DNA of 64,000 nt from Paenibacillus sp. MAEPY2 (GCF_000499205.1 NZ_AWUK01000006.1:124001-188000), one strand, 5' to 3'. Counted from the first letter of the stretch, positions 44,135-54,016 are shown. Made by a program: numbers and translations. The notes: a model not told the origin generated them from the letters alone.

Positions 44135-44902
44135 ATGCAAAAGCCATTGGATCATTACCTGTGCGGCAAGTTCATATCCGAAGGCAATTGGAGCCACATG
44201 AGGCGCAGCATGCCTGTTCACGAGATCATTTTGATGCTGGAAGGTGAGATGTACATTGCGGAAGAGGAAGAGCAGTACGTGATCCGTGCAAATGATCTGC
44301 TATTTCTGAGGGCTGGCCGCATCCATTATGGCTATCAGGTCAGCGATGCTCCCGTCAGCTTTTACTGGGTTCATTATGATTCGAATGAGAAAGAATTCGA
44401 CCAGTATCCCACCCATGCAACCATTCAGGTTCCGTCCATGGCTAATCAGCTGTTCAAGCAGCTGCTGCATAGTTCATCGTTCTCACCGGAAGAAGCGGAC
44501 GCGGCATTGCTGCTGCTGCTCAAAGAACTGGAACGCAATACACAGGCGGGTTATCGACCGCACAATGCGATCGTTGACCACATCTGCAAGTGGGTGGATA
44601 TTCATCTGCATACCGATATTACGGTTGGCAAGATTGCCGAGACCTTTAATTTTAACAAGGACTATATCTCCAAAATGGTAAAACGCGAGAAAGGCATTGG
44701 CCTCAAAACCTATATCCTCACGGAACGGATTCGCCGGGCCAAGCAGATGCTGCTCAATACCAATGCCAGTGTAAAAGAAATTGCCGGACAATGCGGTTTT
44801 TCCGATTACAAACTATTCCTGCGCATGTTCAAACAATACGAAGGCAATACACCAACCGAATATCGTAATAATTTGTATTCCACACAGCTCAATCGCCTAT
44901 AA
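44135..44902 (+). CDS. AraC-family regulator
   Basis: 255 residues. A cupin-like effector domain at the N-terminus (HEIILMLEGEMYIAEEEEQYVIRANDLLFLRAGRIHYGY) is followed by a double helix-turn-helix at the C-terminus (ITVGKIAETFNFNKDYISKMVKREKG, SVKEIAGQCGFSDYKLFLRMFKQYEGNTPTEYR). Likely activates the divergent GH127 gene in response to an arabinose-containing sugar. The 196-base gap shows no clear operator by eye. Confidence 0.85.
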   Translation: MQKPLDHYLCGKFISEGNWSHMRRSMPVHEIILMLEGEMYIAEEEEQYVIRANDLLFLRAGRIHYGYQVSDAPVSFYWVHYDSNEKEFDQYPTHATIQVPSMANQLFKQLLHSSSFSPEEADAALLLLLKELERNTQAGYRPHNAIVDHICKWVDIHLHTDITVGKIAETFNFNKDYISKMVKREKGIGLKTYILTERIRRAKQMLLNTNASVKEIAGQCGFSDYKLFLRMFKQYEGNTPTEYRNNLYSTQLNRL

Positions 44903-45068
44903 TGAACCTTAACCGTGCGAACCTTGAATGTGCTTGTTCGGATAGACCAACTCATAGAATTTCATGAGTCATATATAGAATATTTGAATTAATCCAGTAC
45001 CCTCAGGTGTGGTACAATTCAAGTCAACTATATCTCTTATTAAACCAAGATCAGAAGGAGAACTTGAG

Positions 45069-45578
45069 ATGACAACGGCAGTAACGATTCATCCCGCTAC
45101 AGAAGCAGATTATGAAGAAATTGTAGATATTCTCATTGAAAGTTACTCCGAGTACCGGGACACGTTCCAACCACAGGAACAATGGGAAAATTATTTGAAG
45201 GATATTCGAGAATCGCCGACTAATCCTTACATCAAGCAGTTATGGATTGCCAAAATAGATAATCAGATTGTTGGAACAGTCCAGTTGTTCGAGACCGCGC
45301 ATAAGGCCTATCCGACCTTCGAGCTGCCTATTGATTATCCGTTTATTCGGCTGTTGGGCGTTGATCCCAAGTGGAGAGGTCACGGCATCGCCAGAAAACT
45401 GCTTCAACAATGTGTTGAATCGGCCAAAGACATGGGTAAAAATACGGTGTATTTATATACGGGCGGTCAAATGGTTAACGCGATCCGATTATACGAACGT
45501 TTCGGTTTTGTAGAAGACCCGGAATTCAGTTCCGAGAGTGGTGAAGGCAAAGCCATCTGCTATCGTTATGATTCATAA
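45069..45578 (+). CDS. GNAT acetyltransferase
   Basis: 169 residues from ATG 45069 (GAAGGAG upstream; the ORF could extend to 45009 but without a site). Acetyl-CoA motif A is LLGVDPKWRGHGIARKLLQQCVE; the later NAIRLYERFGFV is also typical. Acceptor unknown. Confidence 0.85.
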   Translation: MTTAVTIHPATEADYEEIVDILIESYSEYRDTFQPQEQWENYLKDIRESPTNPYIKQLWIAKIDNQIVGTVQLFETAHKAYPTFELPIDYPFIRLLGVDPKWRGHGIARKLLQQCVESAKDMGKNTVYLYTGGQMVNAIRLYERFGFVEDPEFSSESGEGKAICYRYDS

Positions 45579-45625
45579 TTCTAGTAAATGGTATTGAGCG
45601 TGGATCGCAGGAAAGAAAGATAACA

Positions 45626-45690
45626 GGTAAATAACGGTATGGTGTTATTTACCCAATAAGGCCGCTCAACAAGAGCGGCCTTTTATTTTT
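45626..45690 (+). terminator. Tandem hairpins after the GNAT gene
   Basis: First GGTAAATAA/TTATTTACC, then the strong terminator AAGGCCGCTC/GAGCGGCCTT with TTTATTTTTT. It also serves the converging permease gene. Confidence 0.85.
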
Positions 45691-45720
45691 TAATTGAATT
45701 CATTTTATTATAACTTCATT

Positions 45721-47070
45721 TTATGCCCGTCCATTCGTTTTCCTGAATCGGATCAGGGACCAAATAATCAGCACAGCGAGTACAGATAAACAGATACTGA
45801 TGCTGAAACGGTTGCTTTCATCAAATACGAACATGACTGCAATGACACCGAGACACAGCACAGCAGCTCCAGTGATATAAGGAAAACCCCAGACCTTAAA
45901 TGAAGGTTGTACCGGATAGCTCTTGCGCAGCTTCAGCTGTGAGGTGGCAATACAGATCCACACGAGCATCACGACAAACCCCGGGACCGCCAGCAACACG
46001 CGGAAGAGCTGATCTTGTGCGAACAGCCCCAGCATGGAGCCACCAAGCAGAACCACAGCACATACCAGCAGTGTATTTACTGGGCTGCCGTTGCGATTCG
46101 TTTGTGATAATGCCTTGGGTGCTTCACCACCTACCGCCATGGAGTGCATCATACGGGATGCACCGTAAATGCCCGAATTCGCAGCAGACAAAACGGCGGT
46201 TACCAAAATAAAGTTCATAATATGTGCTGCACCAGGCAGCCCCGTGGAAGCCAGCACCTGCACGAAGGGACTGCTTTCTGGGCCCAACTCATTCCACGGA
46301 ATGAGCCCACAGATGATGAGAATCGGCAGCGTGAAGAACAAAATAATTCTCAGCATGAAGTTCCCCACAATTTTAGGCATCACCTTGTCCGCATTTTCCG
46401 TCTCCGTTAAGGTCAGGCCAATAAGCTCAGATCCTCCATACGAGAACATGACGACCAACAAGGCCGAGAAGATCGATGACCATCCATTAGGGAAGAATCC
46501 GCCTGCTTGCGTGTAATTTTGCAAATAAGGCGTGTTGTCACTTGGAATGATCCCGAAGATCAGACCAGCACCGAGGAAAATAAAAATAATAATCATGGCG
46601 ATTTTAATGCCTGCCAACCAAAATTCAAATTCCCCAAATACGCCTACACTTAACAGATTAATCAATATTATAAACACCGCACACGCCAGACTAAGCATCC
46701 ACAGCGGCACTTCCGTGAACCAGTACTGCAAAAAGCTTCCTGCGGCGATCACCTCAATCACACATACCGATAACCAGAGGAAACAGTACATCCATCCCAT
46801 AATAAAGGATACTCTGCTACCAAATGCTTCCTGCACAAAATCTTTCATGTTCTTGTTCTTGTACACTGTAGCCATCTCTGCCATCGCAGCCATGACTACC
46901 AGCAGCAATAAGCCTGCAAAGATGTACGTTACAATGACTCCCGGACCTGCGAGTCCAATCGTTTCGGCGCTTCCTTTGAAAATTCCGGTTCCAATGACAC
47001 CACCCATAGCCATAAAGCTAATATGTCTTGGTTTAAGTTTCTTCTGCAATGTTCCTTCTGTCTGAGCCAA
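45721..47070 (-). CDS. Amino acid permease (APC family)
   Basis: 449 residues from TTG 47070, placed by AGGAGG eight bases upstream; the longer ORF adds an unlikely hydrophilic leader. Twelve membrane segments, with the hallmark ISFMAMGGVIGTGIFKGSA of the AAT group (GABA, proline, aromatic or lysine permeases). Proton-coupled uptake of an amino acid; specificity not readable. Standalone gene. Confidence 0.87.
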   Translation of the reverse strand: MAQTEGTLQKKLKPRHISFMAMGGVIGTGIFKGSAETIGLAGPGVIVTYIFAGLLLLVVMAAMAEMATVYKNKNMKDFVQEAFGSRVSFIMGWMYCFLWLSVCVIEVIAAGSFLQYWFTEVPLWMLSLACAVFIILINLLSVGVFGEFEFWLAGIKIAMIIIFIFLGAGLIFGIIPSDNTPYLQNYTQAGGFFPNGWSSIFSALLVVMFSYGGSELIGLTLTETENADKVMPKIVGNFMLRIILFFTLPILIICGLIPWNELGPESSPFVQVLASTGLPGAAHIMNFILVTAVLSAANSGIYGASRMMHSMAVGGEAPKALSQTNRNGSPVNTLLVCAVVLLGGSMLGLFAQDQLFRVLLAVPGFVVMLVWICIATSQLKLRKSYPVQPSFKVWGFPYITGAAVLCLGVIAVMFVFDESNRFSISICLSVLAVLIIWSLIRFRKTNGRA

Positions 47071-47355
47071 TTCCAATCCTCCTGATGTAAAAAACGTCTG
47101 CATTCCTGTTTCATGTTTACCTAAACACAATGTCCAGTATACCCTATTGTGCATGCCTCAGCCCAGCAGTTCCGTACGGCCAATTCATCCCAAGCCGATG
47201 CTGACATGACGTATGTTTTATACCCCACAATGATACGAGCCAATCGGTATGCATCGCAACTCATTCATTTATATATATTCTACTCTTCTTGCGCTCTCCA
47301 ATATGTATGATTTGTTGCAGTCCACCACTTCTTAAAACAATCGTTACACACAAAA

Positions 47356-47389
47356 AAACCAGCGGTCTGTATGCAACAGAATGCTGGTT
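47356..47389 (-). terminator. Terminator of GNAT gene at 47446
   Basis: Minus-strand ACCAGC/GCTGGT stem followed by seven T. Confidence 0.7.
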
Positions 47390-47445
47390 ATCTGGTTATC
47401 TGGTATTCCCGTTATGCCGTTATGCCTATATATCTATCATTCGAT

Positions 47446-47901
47446 TTATAATTCCTTCGTCATAAAAGCACTGTTCGGGTCCAAACTATAATCTGCAAAT
47501 GGCTCACAGTAAACAAATCCAAAGTCCTCATAAAGCTTCCGCGCCGGGATAAACGAATCCATTGAACCCGTCTCCAGACTGATTCGTTTATAACCCCGAT
47601 TCTTGGCAACCTCGATTATGTGGGCAAGAATTTGTCGAGCCACGCCTTTTCTCAGGTGAGCCGATGCTGTACGCATCGATTTCAGTTCTGCATGCTCCGA
47701 GTTCAATTCTTTCATGGCACCGCAGCCCAGCAGCTCCTCCGCTTCCCATGCGCACCAGAATGTAATCTCCGGTTTCTTCAATCCATCCAGATCCAGGGCG
47801 TGAATACTTTCCGGCGGCGAATCTGCTGCCATGCCCTGCAAATGTTCTGCAATTAATCCAATGACTTGTTGACCACTCAAATCATCTACTTTAATCTCCA
47901 T
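47446..47901 (-). CDS. GNAT acetyltransferase
   Basis: 151 residues from ATG 47901 (GGAGTGG upstream), preferred over an upstream TTG at 47922. Motif A: MRTASAHLRKGVARQILAHIIEVA, then ARKLYEDFGFVYCEPFADY, close to the YsnE/putative acetyltransferase group. Substrate unknown. Confidence 0.82.
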   Translation of the reverse strand: MEIKVDDLSGQQVIGLIAEHLQGMAADSPPESIHALDLDGLKKPEITFWCAWEAEELLGCGAMKELNSEHAELKSMRTASAHLRKGVARQILAHIIEVAKNRGYKRISLETGSMDSFIPARKLYEDFGFVYCEPFADYSLDPNSAFMTKEL

Positions 47902-48102
47902 ATCTACCACTCCTGCCGACAATTTTGTTGTGTGTGTATCACTGAATACATGTCTAATTATTTATATAGTACTACCATGACAGGTTTTCTGACAACAGGT
48001 TCAAAAACACGAATAAACTGTCTATTGTTATACCCTTAAATTTCCATTATAGTGAGGCTATCTGAGATCAAAAGGAGCCAAGAATATTGCGCAGCAGCCA
48101 TA

Positions 48103-48258
48103 TAGCTAAATTGATATTTACACGAGAACGGAGAGGACAGAAATAACCTGAAGAAGCGGAGCCAAAAGCTTTCTGAAAGAAAGCTGCATCGGAAGCATAC
48201 ACCTCGCTGTTATCGGAGTGGCATGTGTAAATATCCTTTAGTTCAATTTATATAGCTA
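48103..48258. repeat. 156-bp imperfect palindromic element
   Basis: The ends are related inverted repeats. The left has TAGCTAAATTGATATTTAC; the right complement reads TAGCTA, AATTGA and ATATTTACAC in the same order with two short insertions. The centre has a perfect AGCTTTC/GAAAGCT hairpin (48167-48184) and purine-rich flanks. No ORF inside. It looks like a miniature inverted-repeat element or a structured RNA, placed just upstream of a GNAT gene. Confidence 0.55.
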
Positions 48259-48307
48259 ATTGTCGTTTTGAGGTGAAGCGAACTTAATTTATTCAAAGGA
48301 GACCATC

Positions 48308-48883
48308 ATGACACTAACAACTAAAAATCTGTTTTATAGCAAACGGTTGAAAAAGACTCCACCCCGTGCAGAAGATGTACAAACCATGCTGCAATGGAAT
48401 GAAGATCCCGAATATTTGAGAAATGTGGATACGGATATTGCCATTCCTTATTCGGAAAAGCAGCTTGAAGATGAAGGCGAAACAAAGGACAAGGAAGTTT
48501 ACTTCCGGCTTCGAACGCTTGAGAATGAACAACTGATCGGGTTCGTTGTCATTCACAGCATTGAATGGAACAACCGCTGCGGACAGCTTGCCATTGGCAT
48601 CGGACTCGCAGAGCATCGCAACAAGGGATACGGAACGGAAGCGTTGAATCTCATTTTGCGATATGCCTTCCATGAATTGAATCTGGACCGGGTAGGTTTG
48701 GATGTCATCGCCTATAATGCGAAAGGCATCCGTGCCTATGAGAAGGTCGGCTTTCAGCTGGAAGGTCGCGCCAGATCAGCCGTGTATCGTGATGGAAAAC
48801 GCTATGATCGCTTATTGATGGGAATTCTAAGACCCGAATGGGAAACACACAATCAGATCAATGTAGAGGATGGACAAGCATGA
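48308..48883 (+). CDS. RimJ/RimL-type GNAT acetyltransferase
   Basis: 191 residues; AAAGGAG precedes the ATG. Motif A region GQLAIGIGLAEHRNKGYGTEALNLILRYAFHELNLDRVGLDV and NAKGIRAYEKVGFQLEGRAR are typical of ribosomal-protein-alanine acetyltransferase relatives and spermidine/antibiotic acetylases. Overlaps the next gene by ATGA. Confidence 0.85.
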   Translation: MTLTTKNLFYSKRLKKTPPRAEDVQTMLQWNEDPEYLRNVDTDIAIPYSEKQLEDEGETKDKEVYFRLRTLENEQLIGFVVIHSIEWNNRCGQLAIGIGLAEHRNKGYGTEALNLILRYAFHELNLDRVGLDVIAYNAKGIRAYEKVGFQLEGRARSAVYRDGKRYDRLLMGILRPEWETHNQINVEDGQA

Positions 48884-49227
48884 ATATGAATGCAGAAGTC
48901 ACTGAATTTATCGAACAGATCCCGGTTCCCTGGCAAGCCCAGGTTGTAAGTAAACTGCGGGAGTTGGTACATGAGTCTATCCCTGAAGTACAAGAACGTG
49001 TGCAGTACAAGAAACCTCATTTTCTGAAAAACGGTAAATATGCGGCAGTCATCTCCCCGTCCAAACCGGCAGTATCCTTCACGATCTTCAATGCAACCGG
49101 ACTTGATCTGCCAGATGGGATATTTGAAGGCCCAGCTGAACGCAAAACCATCAAGATCAAGGAAAAAGATACGCCTGACTATGAGTGGCTGGCTGGCCTT
49201 CTGACACAGGCATCGGCAGAACTCTAA
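48880..49227 (+). CDS. DUF1801 protein
   Basis: 115 residues from ATG 48880, overlapping the GNAT stop (coupled). Contains the DUF1801/YdhG pattern: ELVHESIPEVQERVQYKKPHFLKNGKYAAVISPSKPAVSFTIF. Family role unknown; members have a small iron-chaperone-like fold. Confidence 0.78.
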   Translation: MNMNAEVTEFIEQIPVPWQAQVVSKLRELVHESIPEVQERVQYKKPHFLKNGKYAAVISPSKPAVSFTIFNATGLDLPDGIFEGPAERKTIKIKEKDTPDYEWLAGLLTQASAEL

Positions 49228-49286
49228 GCTGGAATTGAGGATATAAGGTGTCTCAGTTTCTTTCAACCGGCTCTAGCAACTATTAA

Positions 49287-49371
49287 AAAGGCCAACCAGC
49301 ATATCTGGTTGACCTAACCATACGAAGGGGCTTCGCATAATGTTAAATACATATGGGATAGCCCCTTTTGT
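49287..49371. terminator. Two consecutive hairpins
   Basis: AGGCCAACCAG/CTGGTTGACCT, then AGGGGCT/AGCCCCT with TTTTG. They end the GNAT-DUF1801 operon and face the converging gene at 49435. Confidence 0.7.
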
Positions 49372-49434
49372 GTATGCAGCTGTCAATACAACTAAATCGC
49401 ATCTATGCAATAACAGATCATTAGAGTTCCTTCA

Positions 49435-50739
49435 TCAGGACTGTTGATAAGATACTGCCGTCATCTGGCACGGCTCGCAAATGAACATGTAATACATGCC
49501 ATCCCCATACTCCTCATCCTCGCTCCAGTCCAATTGACCAACGGCCCTCATCCTTGAAGAGCAGCATGGGCAATTCGGATACTCCGCGTCCTGAACCCAT
49601 CCGGGATGGCCCCCAATCTGGGATAAAGAAGGCTCCATCGCCCACTCACTGGCATGGAACGCCTGACGTGGTGCAGTCGCAATCCGAAACTGTCGCCCTG
49701 CATCCGGTGCAAGCTGAGCATAGTCATTCGGGTCGAGATCATCCGCTCCCACGGGCATCACATTATGCGTACTCCAGCACGGTTCACCTGCTGAATTCAT
49801 CTCCATATAAACGACACCATAACAGCTGCATATCACGCAAGTCTGCACTTGAAGCCGCTCACTATTCCAAGCAACGTCCTTCAGTGCTGGAAGCCGTACA
49901 TCCAGATCAATTAAGGTCGTTAACGGACTGCCACACCACTCACAGTTATCGGCTCGGCTCAACAGCATGGAGATTGGAGCGCCAATTGACGTGTCGTCAG
50001 CCCTTTCATTCTCTTTTACTTTATAGAGTGAATAACTTGGGGTGATGAATAAATCCCTGCGCTGGCCTTCATTCGTCAACTCCCAACCAGCTTCGGTTGT
50101 ATAGCGCTCTGGTGCGACATGCAGCTGATCTGCCCAGCGAGGCGGAGACTGCCTCCATTGCTTGAACTGATCTACGATAACTTCATCTCCAATATAGGCG
50201 AGCATGAGCAACAGATTATTCCGATTCTCATCATCAGCGTTCACCTGCTGTATGAGTTGATCGCGTACTTCGGCAGAGGCACTCTTATACAAAATGACAG
50301 GGTAGTAGATTTCGCGCTCCAGCAGCTCCGGAATCTGTGCAGACAACGAAATATCATGGTAACAAACCAGGTATACCAGAATATCTTTACCTGTATCATC
50401 ATCCCCTGCACGAATCAGCTGCATCGCATAGTCGATCATGAGCGCTTGCTGCTTCGTAGACAAGGACAGATATACTTCTTCTTTGGAATGCTCGTATGCA
50501 ACATAACGGATTAACGGATCATGAACCTGGCGGGTATGCATGATTTTTAGAATCTCCACAGGGTCCGTCATTCCCTCATACAAGTTCACGTCACGCCGAT
50601 TGGCTTCAATGTATCTTTGATGTGCCTCGCGTTCCATCTCCTGCTTGCAAGGCATGCAGTACCCGCTTGTTCTGGCAGCCGTTGCTGGCAAAATCGTACT
50701 TGGGCACCCTTCTCGTATGCACGGAATGCGTTCTGTCAT
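49435..50739 (-). CDS. Cys-rich protein with HEAT-like middle and DUF1963-like end
   Basis: 434 residues from ATG 50739 (GAGGAG ten bases upstream). Six Cys clusters: CIREGC, YCMPCK, CEWCG, CVICSC, CPCC and CEPC, suggesting several zinc sites. The middle (~60-220) is helical and HEAT-like. The end (SQIGGHPGWVQDAEYPNCPCCSSRMRAVGQLDW) resembles DUF1963/YwqG proteins. No catalytic motif or signal peptide. Function unknown; a binding or scaffold role is likely. Confidence 0.65.
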   Translation of the reverse strand: MTERIPCIREGCPSTILPATAARTSGYCMPCKQEMEREAHQRYIEANRRDVNLYEGMTDPVEILKIMHTRQVHDPLIRYVAYEHSKEEVYLSLSTKQQALMIDYAMQLIRAGDDDTGKDILVYLVCYHDISLSAQIPELLEREIYYPVILYKSASAEVRDQLIQQVNADDENRNNLLLMLAYIGDEVIVDQFKQWRQSPPRWADQLHVAPERYTTEAGWELTNEGQRRDLFITPSYSLYKVKENERADDTSIGAPISMLLSRADNCEWCGSPLTTLIDLDVRLPALKDVAWNSERLQVQTCVICSCYGVVYMEMNSAGEPCWSTHNVMPVGADDLDPNDYAQLAPDAGRQFRIATAPRQAFHASEWAMEPSLSQIGGHPGWVQDAEYPNCPCCSSRMRAVGQLDWSEDEEYGDGMYYMFICEPCQMTAVSYQQS

Positions 50740-50819
50740 CTGTGGGCAGCTCCTCTGCTTTTGATTCCACCTTACGATCCACTGAAACTGATCCATATCG
50801 ATTAGCGAAAAATCGTAGA

Positions 50820-51998
50820 TTAGTGATGTCCCAGTTGGTCCTTCGTAAATTCATAAAATGCGATTGCATCTTCGCTGCTGGCAAAGCCCGCCTGAGCCAT
50901 CTTGTCGCTGCCTCCGCCTTTGCCCTGGTAGGCTCCAAGATTGCCCTTGAAGAAAGGTCCACAAGCCCACTCCGGCGGCTGTCCGTTCTGTGCCAGAACA
51001 ACTTTGGCCTCTGAGATGCTCACAAAGAGTACAAGTCCCTCATGTTCCGATGTCAGCTTGGTCGCCAGGCTCTGCATATCCTTGAGCGATTTGTCCTCAA
51101 AGATTTGAGCAATGACCAATCCTTCCCGTGCAGATAAAAGCTCTTGCGCATAATAAGCGTCATTGGAAGCTTTTACAGCGTTCAGCTCGGCTTGCAGCTG
51201 CTTTTGTTCTGCTTCCATTTTATCGATCCGATCCACCAGCTCGTCTCTACTGGTCTTCAATTTGGCCGAAATTCCGGTCAGCACGCTTTGCGCGGCGTTG
51301 AACTCGTTCAGTGCCCGGTATCCGCATTTAAAATAAATCCGGGTGCTGCCCTTCATTTTCTCGGTTTTCAACAGTTTAATGATCCCGATCTCACCTGTGG
51401 CTGACACATGTGTTCCTCCGCAAGCGTTATATTCCACACCCTCGATCTCTACGATGCGAATATCTTCGGTTACGGAAGGCAGTTTCACCAGTGGCAGTCG
51501 TGCTGCTTCTTCCGCAGTGACCCAGGAACTGCTGATTCTGGCATTCCGGTAAATCTGCTGATTGGCCTCCAATTCAATTGCAGCCAGTTGATTCGCTCCC
51601 AGTTCGGCTGCAGCCACATCAATCGAGATATAATCTGTCCCCAGATGAAAACTGAGCGTCATCGCATCTGCCAGCTTCAGCGTAATAGCCGACAGCAAAT
51701 GCTGCCCGCTATGCTGCTGCATATGATCGAATCTGCGCTGCCAATCGATTTGGCAATCCACGTCATTCTGCTCGGGTGCACGCTCCAGCTTATGCAGTAC
51801 CTCACCGTCTTCACTTATCACATCCAGTACGGCAATGCCACCGATCTGTCCCAGATCACAAGGCTGTCCACCTCCATGGGGGTAAAAAGCCGTCTCCGCC
51901 AGCGTGACATATATACCGTCTTCTTTGTCCACTCTGCCTGTAATTTGTGTATGCCACTCCCGTGTGTATGCGGAGTCATAATAGATTTTTTTCGTCAT
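50820..51998 (-). CDS. AlaX-type alanyl-tRNA editing protein
   Basis: 392 residues from ATG 51998, where the family start MTKKIYYDSAYTREW lies; the longer frame adds unrelated residues. Editing-site zinc ligands are present: HMQQHSGQHLLSA (HxxxH) and CGGTHVSATGE. A coiled coil follows, then a DHHA1-like domain (GKGGGSDKMAQAGF). It is the AlaX-2 type with DHHA1, hydrolysing Ser-tRNA(Ala) or Gly-tRNA(Ala) in trans. It neighbours the Cys-rich gene on the same strand (80-base gap). Confidence 0.88.
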   Translation of the reverse strand: MTKKIYYDSAYTREWHTQITGRVDKEDGIYVTLAETAFYPHGGGQPCDLGQIGGIAVLDVISEDGEVLHKLERAPEQNDVDCQIDWQRRFDHMQQHSGQHLLSAITLKLADAMTLSFHLGTDYISIDVAAAELGANQLAAIELEANQQIYRNARISSSWVTAEEAARLPLVKLPSVTEDIRIVEIEGVEYNACGGTHVSATGEIGIIKLLKTEKMKGSTRIYFKCGYRALNEFNAAQSVLTGISAKLKTSRDELVDRIDKMEAEQKQLQAELNAVKASNDAYYAQELLSAREGLVIAQIFEDKSLKDMQSLATKLTSEHEGLVLFVSISEAKVVLAQNGQPPEWACGPFFKGNLGAYQGKGGGSDKMAQAGFASSEDAIAFYEFTKDQLGHH

Positions 51999-52262
51999 TG
52001 AATCATCCGATCCCTTCTCGTTCAAAGTAGAGTGTTGCTTTAGCATTTTAACGAATGCAACGTCACTTTCTGATCTATACAAAATCCTTATGTACCTGAT
52101 CTCCAGATTACACTATCTGGCATAAACAAGCCAAGTTTCAGCCTGCAAGCATCCCTTTTTCATATCAAAAAAACCGCTCTGCAAGTCAAGCTACAGGGCG
52201 GTCATGTGAATATCAGTAGCATGACGTTACAACTTACTGACCCAAAATCTCTGTTTCCGTTC

Positions 52263-53171
52263 TTAGGGTGTGATATCATTTTGACTTAAAAACTTCAATA
52301 AATCGTTATTCAGCTGCACAACTTCGTTGTTTGCACTACTCGCATAGTCCGGCAACATCATATCCTTCACCATTTTAGTCCGTAACCATAGCATAAAGAA
52401 CAAATCCAAAATCAAATCTGGACATGTAAGCACCATTTTAAATACAGATGGAGAAATAGCAACGCCAGCTTTTTGTATGGCCCTCAGGTATGTTTTTAAA
52501 GTGTGTGTTATTTGATGTGCCGTTTTTCTGTTGTTAGCTGTATCGGGGTCAATGATCTTATTATCAATTCTCAAAAAGCCAAGCATTGCAATATCCGATA
52601 CAGCATGAGTGATTAGATACGACTTCATATCCTTATTCATTGTGTACGGGATTTTTGCTGTTTTAAATATTTTTGCCAGGTTCTCTACACGTTCTGTCAC
52701 TAAACCACTAATTTCTCCGAACACAGTAGTCACTAGAATCTTTGGTGGAAATCGACCAAACAATATTCCTTCTTTAATCTGTCCGCCAACACCGGGAAAA
52801 GCGGGTAAAAGTCTATCTCCAACCATATCTAGCCACGAAGAAAATCCAATTGAATTATTAGTCATTGTAACAATATTTTTGCTTTGATTGTCTTTGAGCG
52901 CTAACAACGCTGATTCGGATCGATCATAACGTACTGTAACGAAAATAAAATCATACACATCATCATTTTCAAGCGTATCAATGACATTGACTTTTATCGA
53001 TTTAACAGTACCTTTTTCATTATATTGCAGGCCCTTTTCTTTCAATGTTACAAATCGATCAGAACGTGCATACATAGTAACGTCAAGGCCTGCTTCAATG
53101 AATCTCATTGCGTATATGCTTCCTATAACACCAGCACCAAAAATTAAAATTCTATTTTGTTTAACGGACAT
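52263..53171 (-). CDS. Ketopantoate reductase-like protein (PanE/ApbA family)
   Basis: 302 residues. Rossmann motif ILIFGAGVIGSIYAMRF at the N-terminus and an ApbA-like C-terminal helical domain. The 2-dehydropantoate signature is diverged, and the active-site Lys and Asn are uncertain, so the true substrate may differ. GGGAGG precedes the ATG. It is divergent from a TetR gene and probably under its control. Confidence 0.75.
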   Translation of the reverse strand: MSVKQNRILIFGAGVIGSIYAMRFIEAGLDVTMYARSDRFVTLKEKGLQYNEKGTVKSIKVNVIDTLENDDVYDFIFVTVRYDRSESALLALKDNQSKNIVTMTNNSIGFSSWLDMVGDRLLPAFPGVGGQIKEGILFGRFPPKILVTTVFGEISGLVTERVENLAKIFKTAKIPYTMNKDMKSYLITHAVSDIAMLGFLRIDNKIIDPDTANNRKTAHQITHTLKTYLRAIQKAGVAISPSVFKMVLTCPDLILDLFFMLWLRTKMVKDMMLPDYASSANNEVVQLNNDLLKFLSQNDITP

Positions 53172-53203
53172 AACAATCCTCCCTCTTTTTTGAATAATCT
53201 CTC

Positions 53204-53231
53204 TTGACTATGCAACAACGTGTTGTATGAT
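53204..53231 (+). promoter_or_regulatory. TetR gene promoter with operator in its spacer
   Basis: TTGACT (53204-53209), 16-base spacer, TATGAT (53226-53231). The spacer holds ACAACGTGTTGT, an ACAAC/GTTGT inverted repeat (53215-53226), placed to block the promoter and so autoregulate. Confidence 0.6.
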
Positions 53232-53320
53232 TTAATCATAAATCGTTATTATGCCCTTGATCAAACATCAGTTTTTAAATATTTGTCGGATGATACCCTG
53301 GTTACCGATAGGAGAAAAAA

Positions 53321-53869
53321 ATGAAAAAGCAGCCCCAAATCACGGAAAAAACTAGACAAACGTTTATCAATGTTTTTTGTGAATTATATAGTCAAAAGCC
53401 GATTGAAAAAATCTCGGTTCAAGAGATTACGAATAAGGCGGGATATAACCGCAGCACATTTTATCAATACTTTACTGATATTTACGAATTGTTAGACTTT
53501 GTTGAAAATGACTTAGTGAACTACATAAAAGAAGAATTGGCGAAAAAAGAGCTCTCTTCAAATACTGTTCAAGATGCGCTTCATTGTTTGGAAAACAAGG
53601 AATATCTCTCGGTTCTCAATGCCTTTTTGGGCGATTATGGCAGTATTCGTTTTTTAGAACGCTTGAAAAGAGAAATCACCCTTGGCAGATTGGAATTAAA
53701 CCTACCGCCAGACAGCTCCATCACGCCATACTTAATCGAGTTTCACATCTCAACATCACTCTCTTTATTTCGTCTTTGGCTACAGCGACAAAAGGATTTA
53801 TCGCCAGAAGAATTTTTTGAGTTAGTGGATACTCTATATACAAAAGGGGTATCGCCTTATTCTGAATGA
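53321..53869 (+). CDS. TetR-family regulator
   Basis: 182 residues; helix-turn-helix KISVQEITNKAGYNRSTFYQYFTDIYELLDFVE, TetR_C-like helical remainder. Divergent from the PanE-like gene, with a candidate operator between. Likely local repressor. Confidence 0.82.
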   Translation: MKKQPQITEKTRQTFINVFCELYSQKPIEKISVQEITNKAGYNRSTFYQYFTDIYELLDFVENDLVNYIKEELAKKELSSNTVQDALHCLENKEYLSVLNAFLGDYGSIRFLERLKREITLGRLELNLPPDSSITPYLIEFHISTSLSLFRLWLQRQKDLSPEEFFELVDTLYTKGVSPYSE

Positions 53870-53941
53870 ATCTACTTAGACTCATTCAATAAAATAGCAG
53901 AGCAAAACCACGTCAAAATAGGAGTCAATTCCTGAAATGCG

Positions 53942-53978
53942 AAACGAGCCCTAGAAGCGATTCTAGAGGCTCGTTTTA
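53942..53978. terminator. Bidirectional terminator
   Basis: AAACGAGCC / GGCTCGTTT with inner TAGAA/TTCTA, between the TetR and dihydroxyacetone kinase genes, T-rich on both sides. Confidence 0.85.
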
Positions 53979-54016
53979 TTGATCATTTTTAAGTTACGGA
54001 CTGCATACACACATGT

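Noticed and set aside
48060..48300. Possible tRNA or small CRISPR from the palindromic region
   Set aside because: No cloverleaf and no regularly spaced direct repeats.
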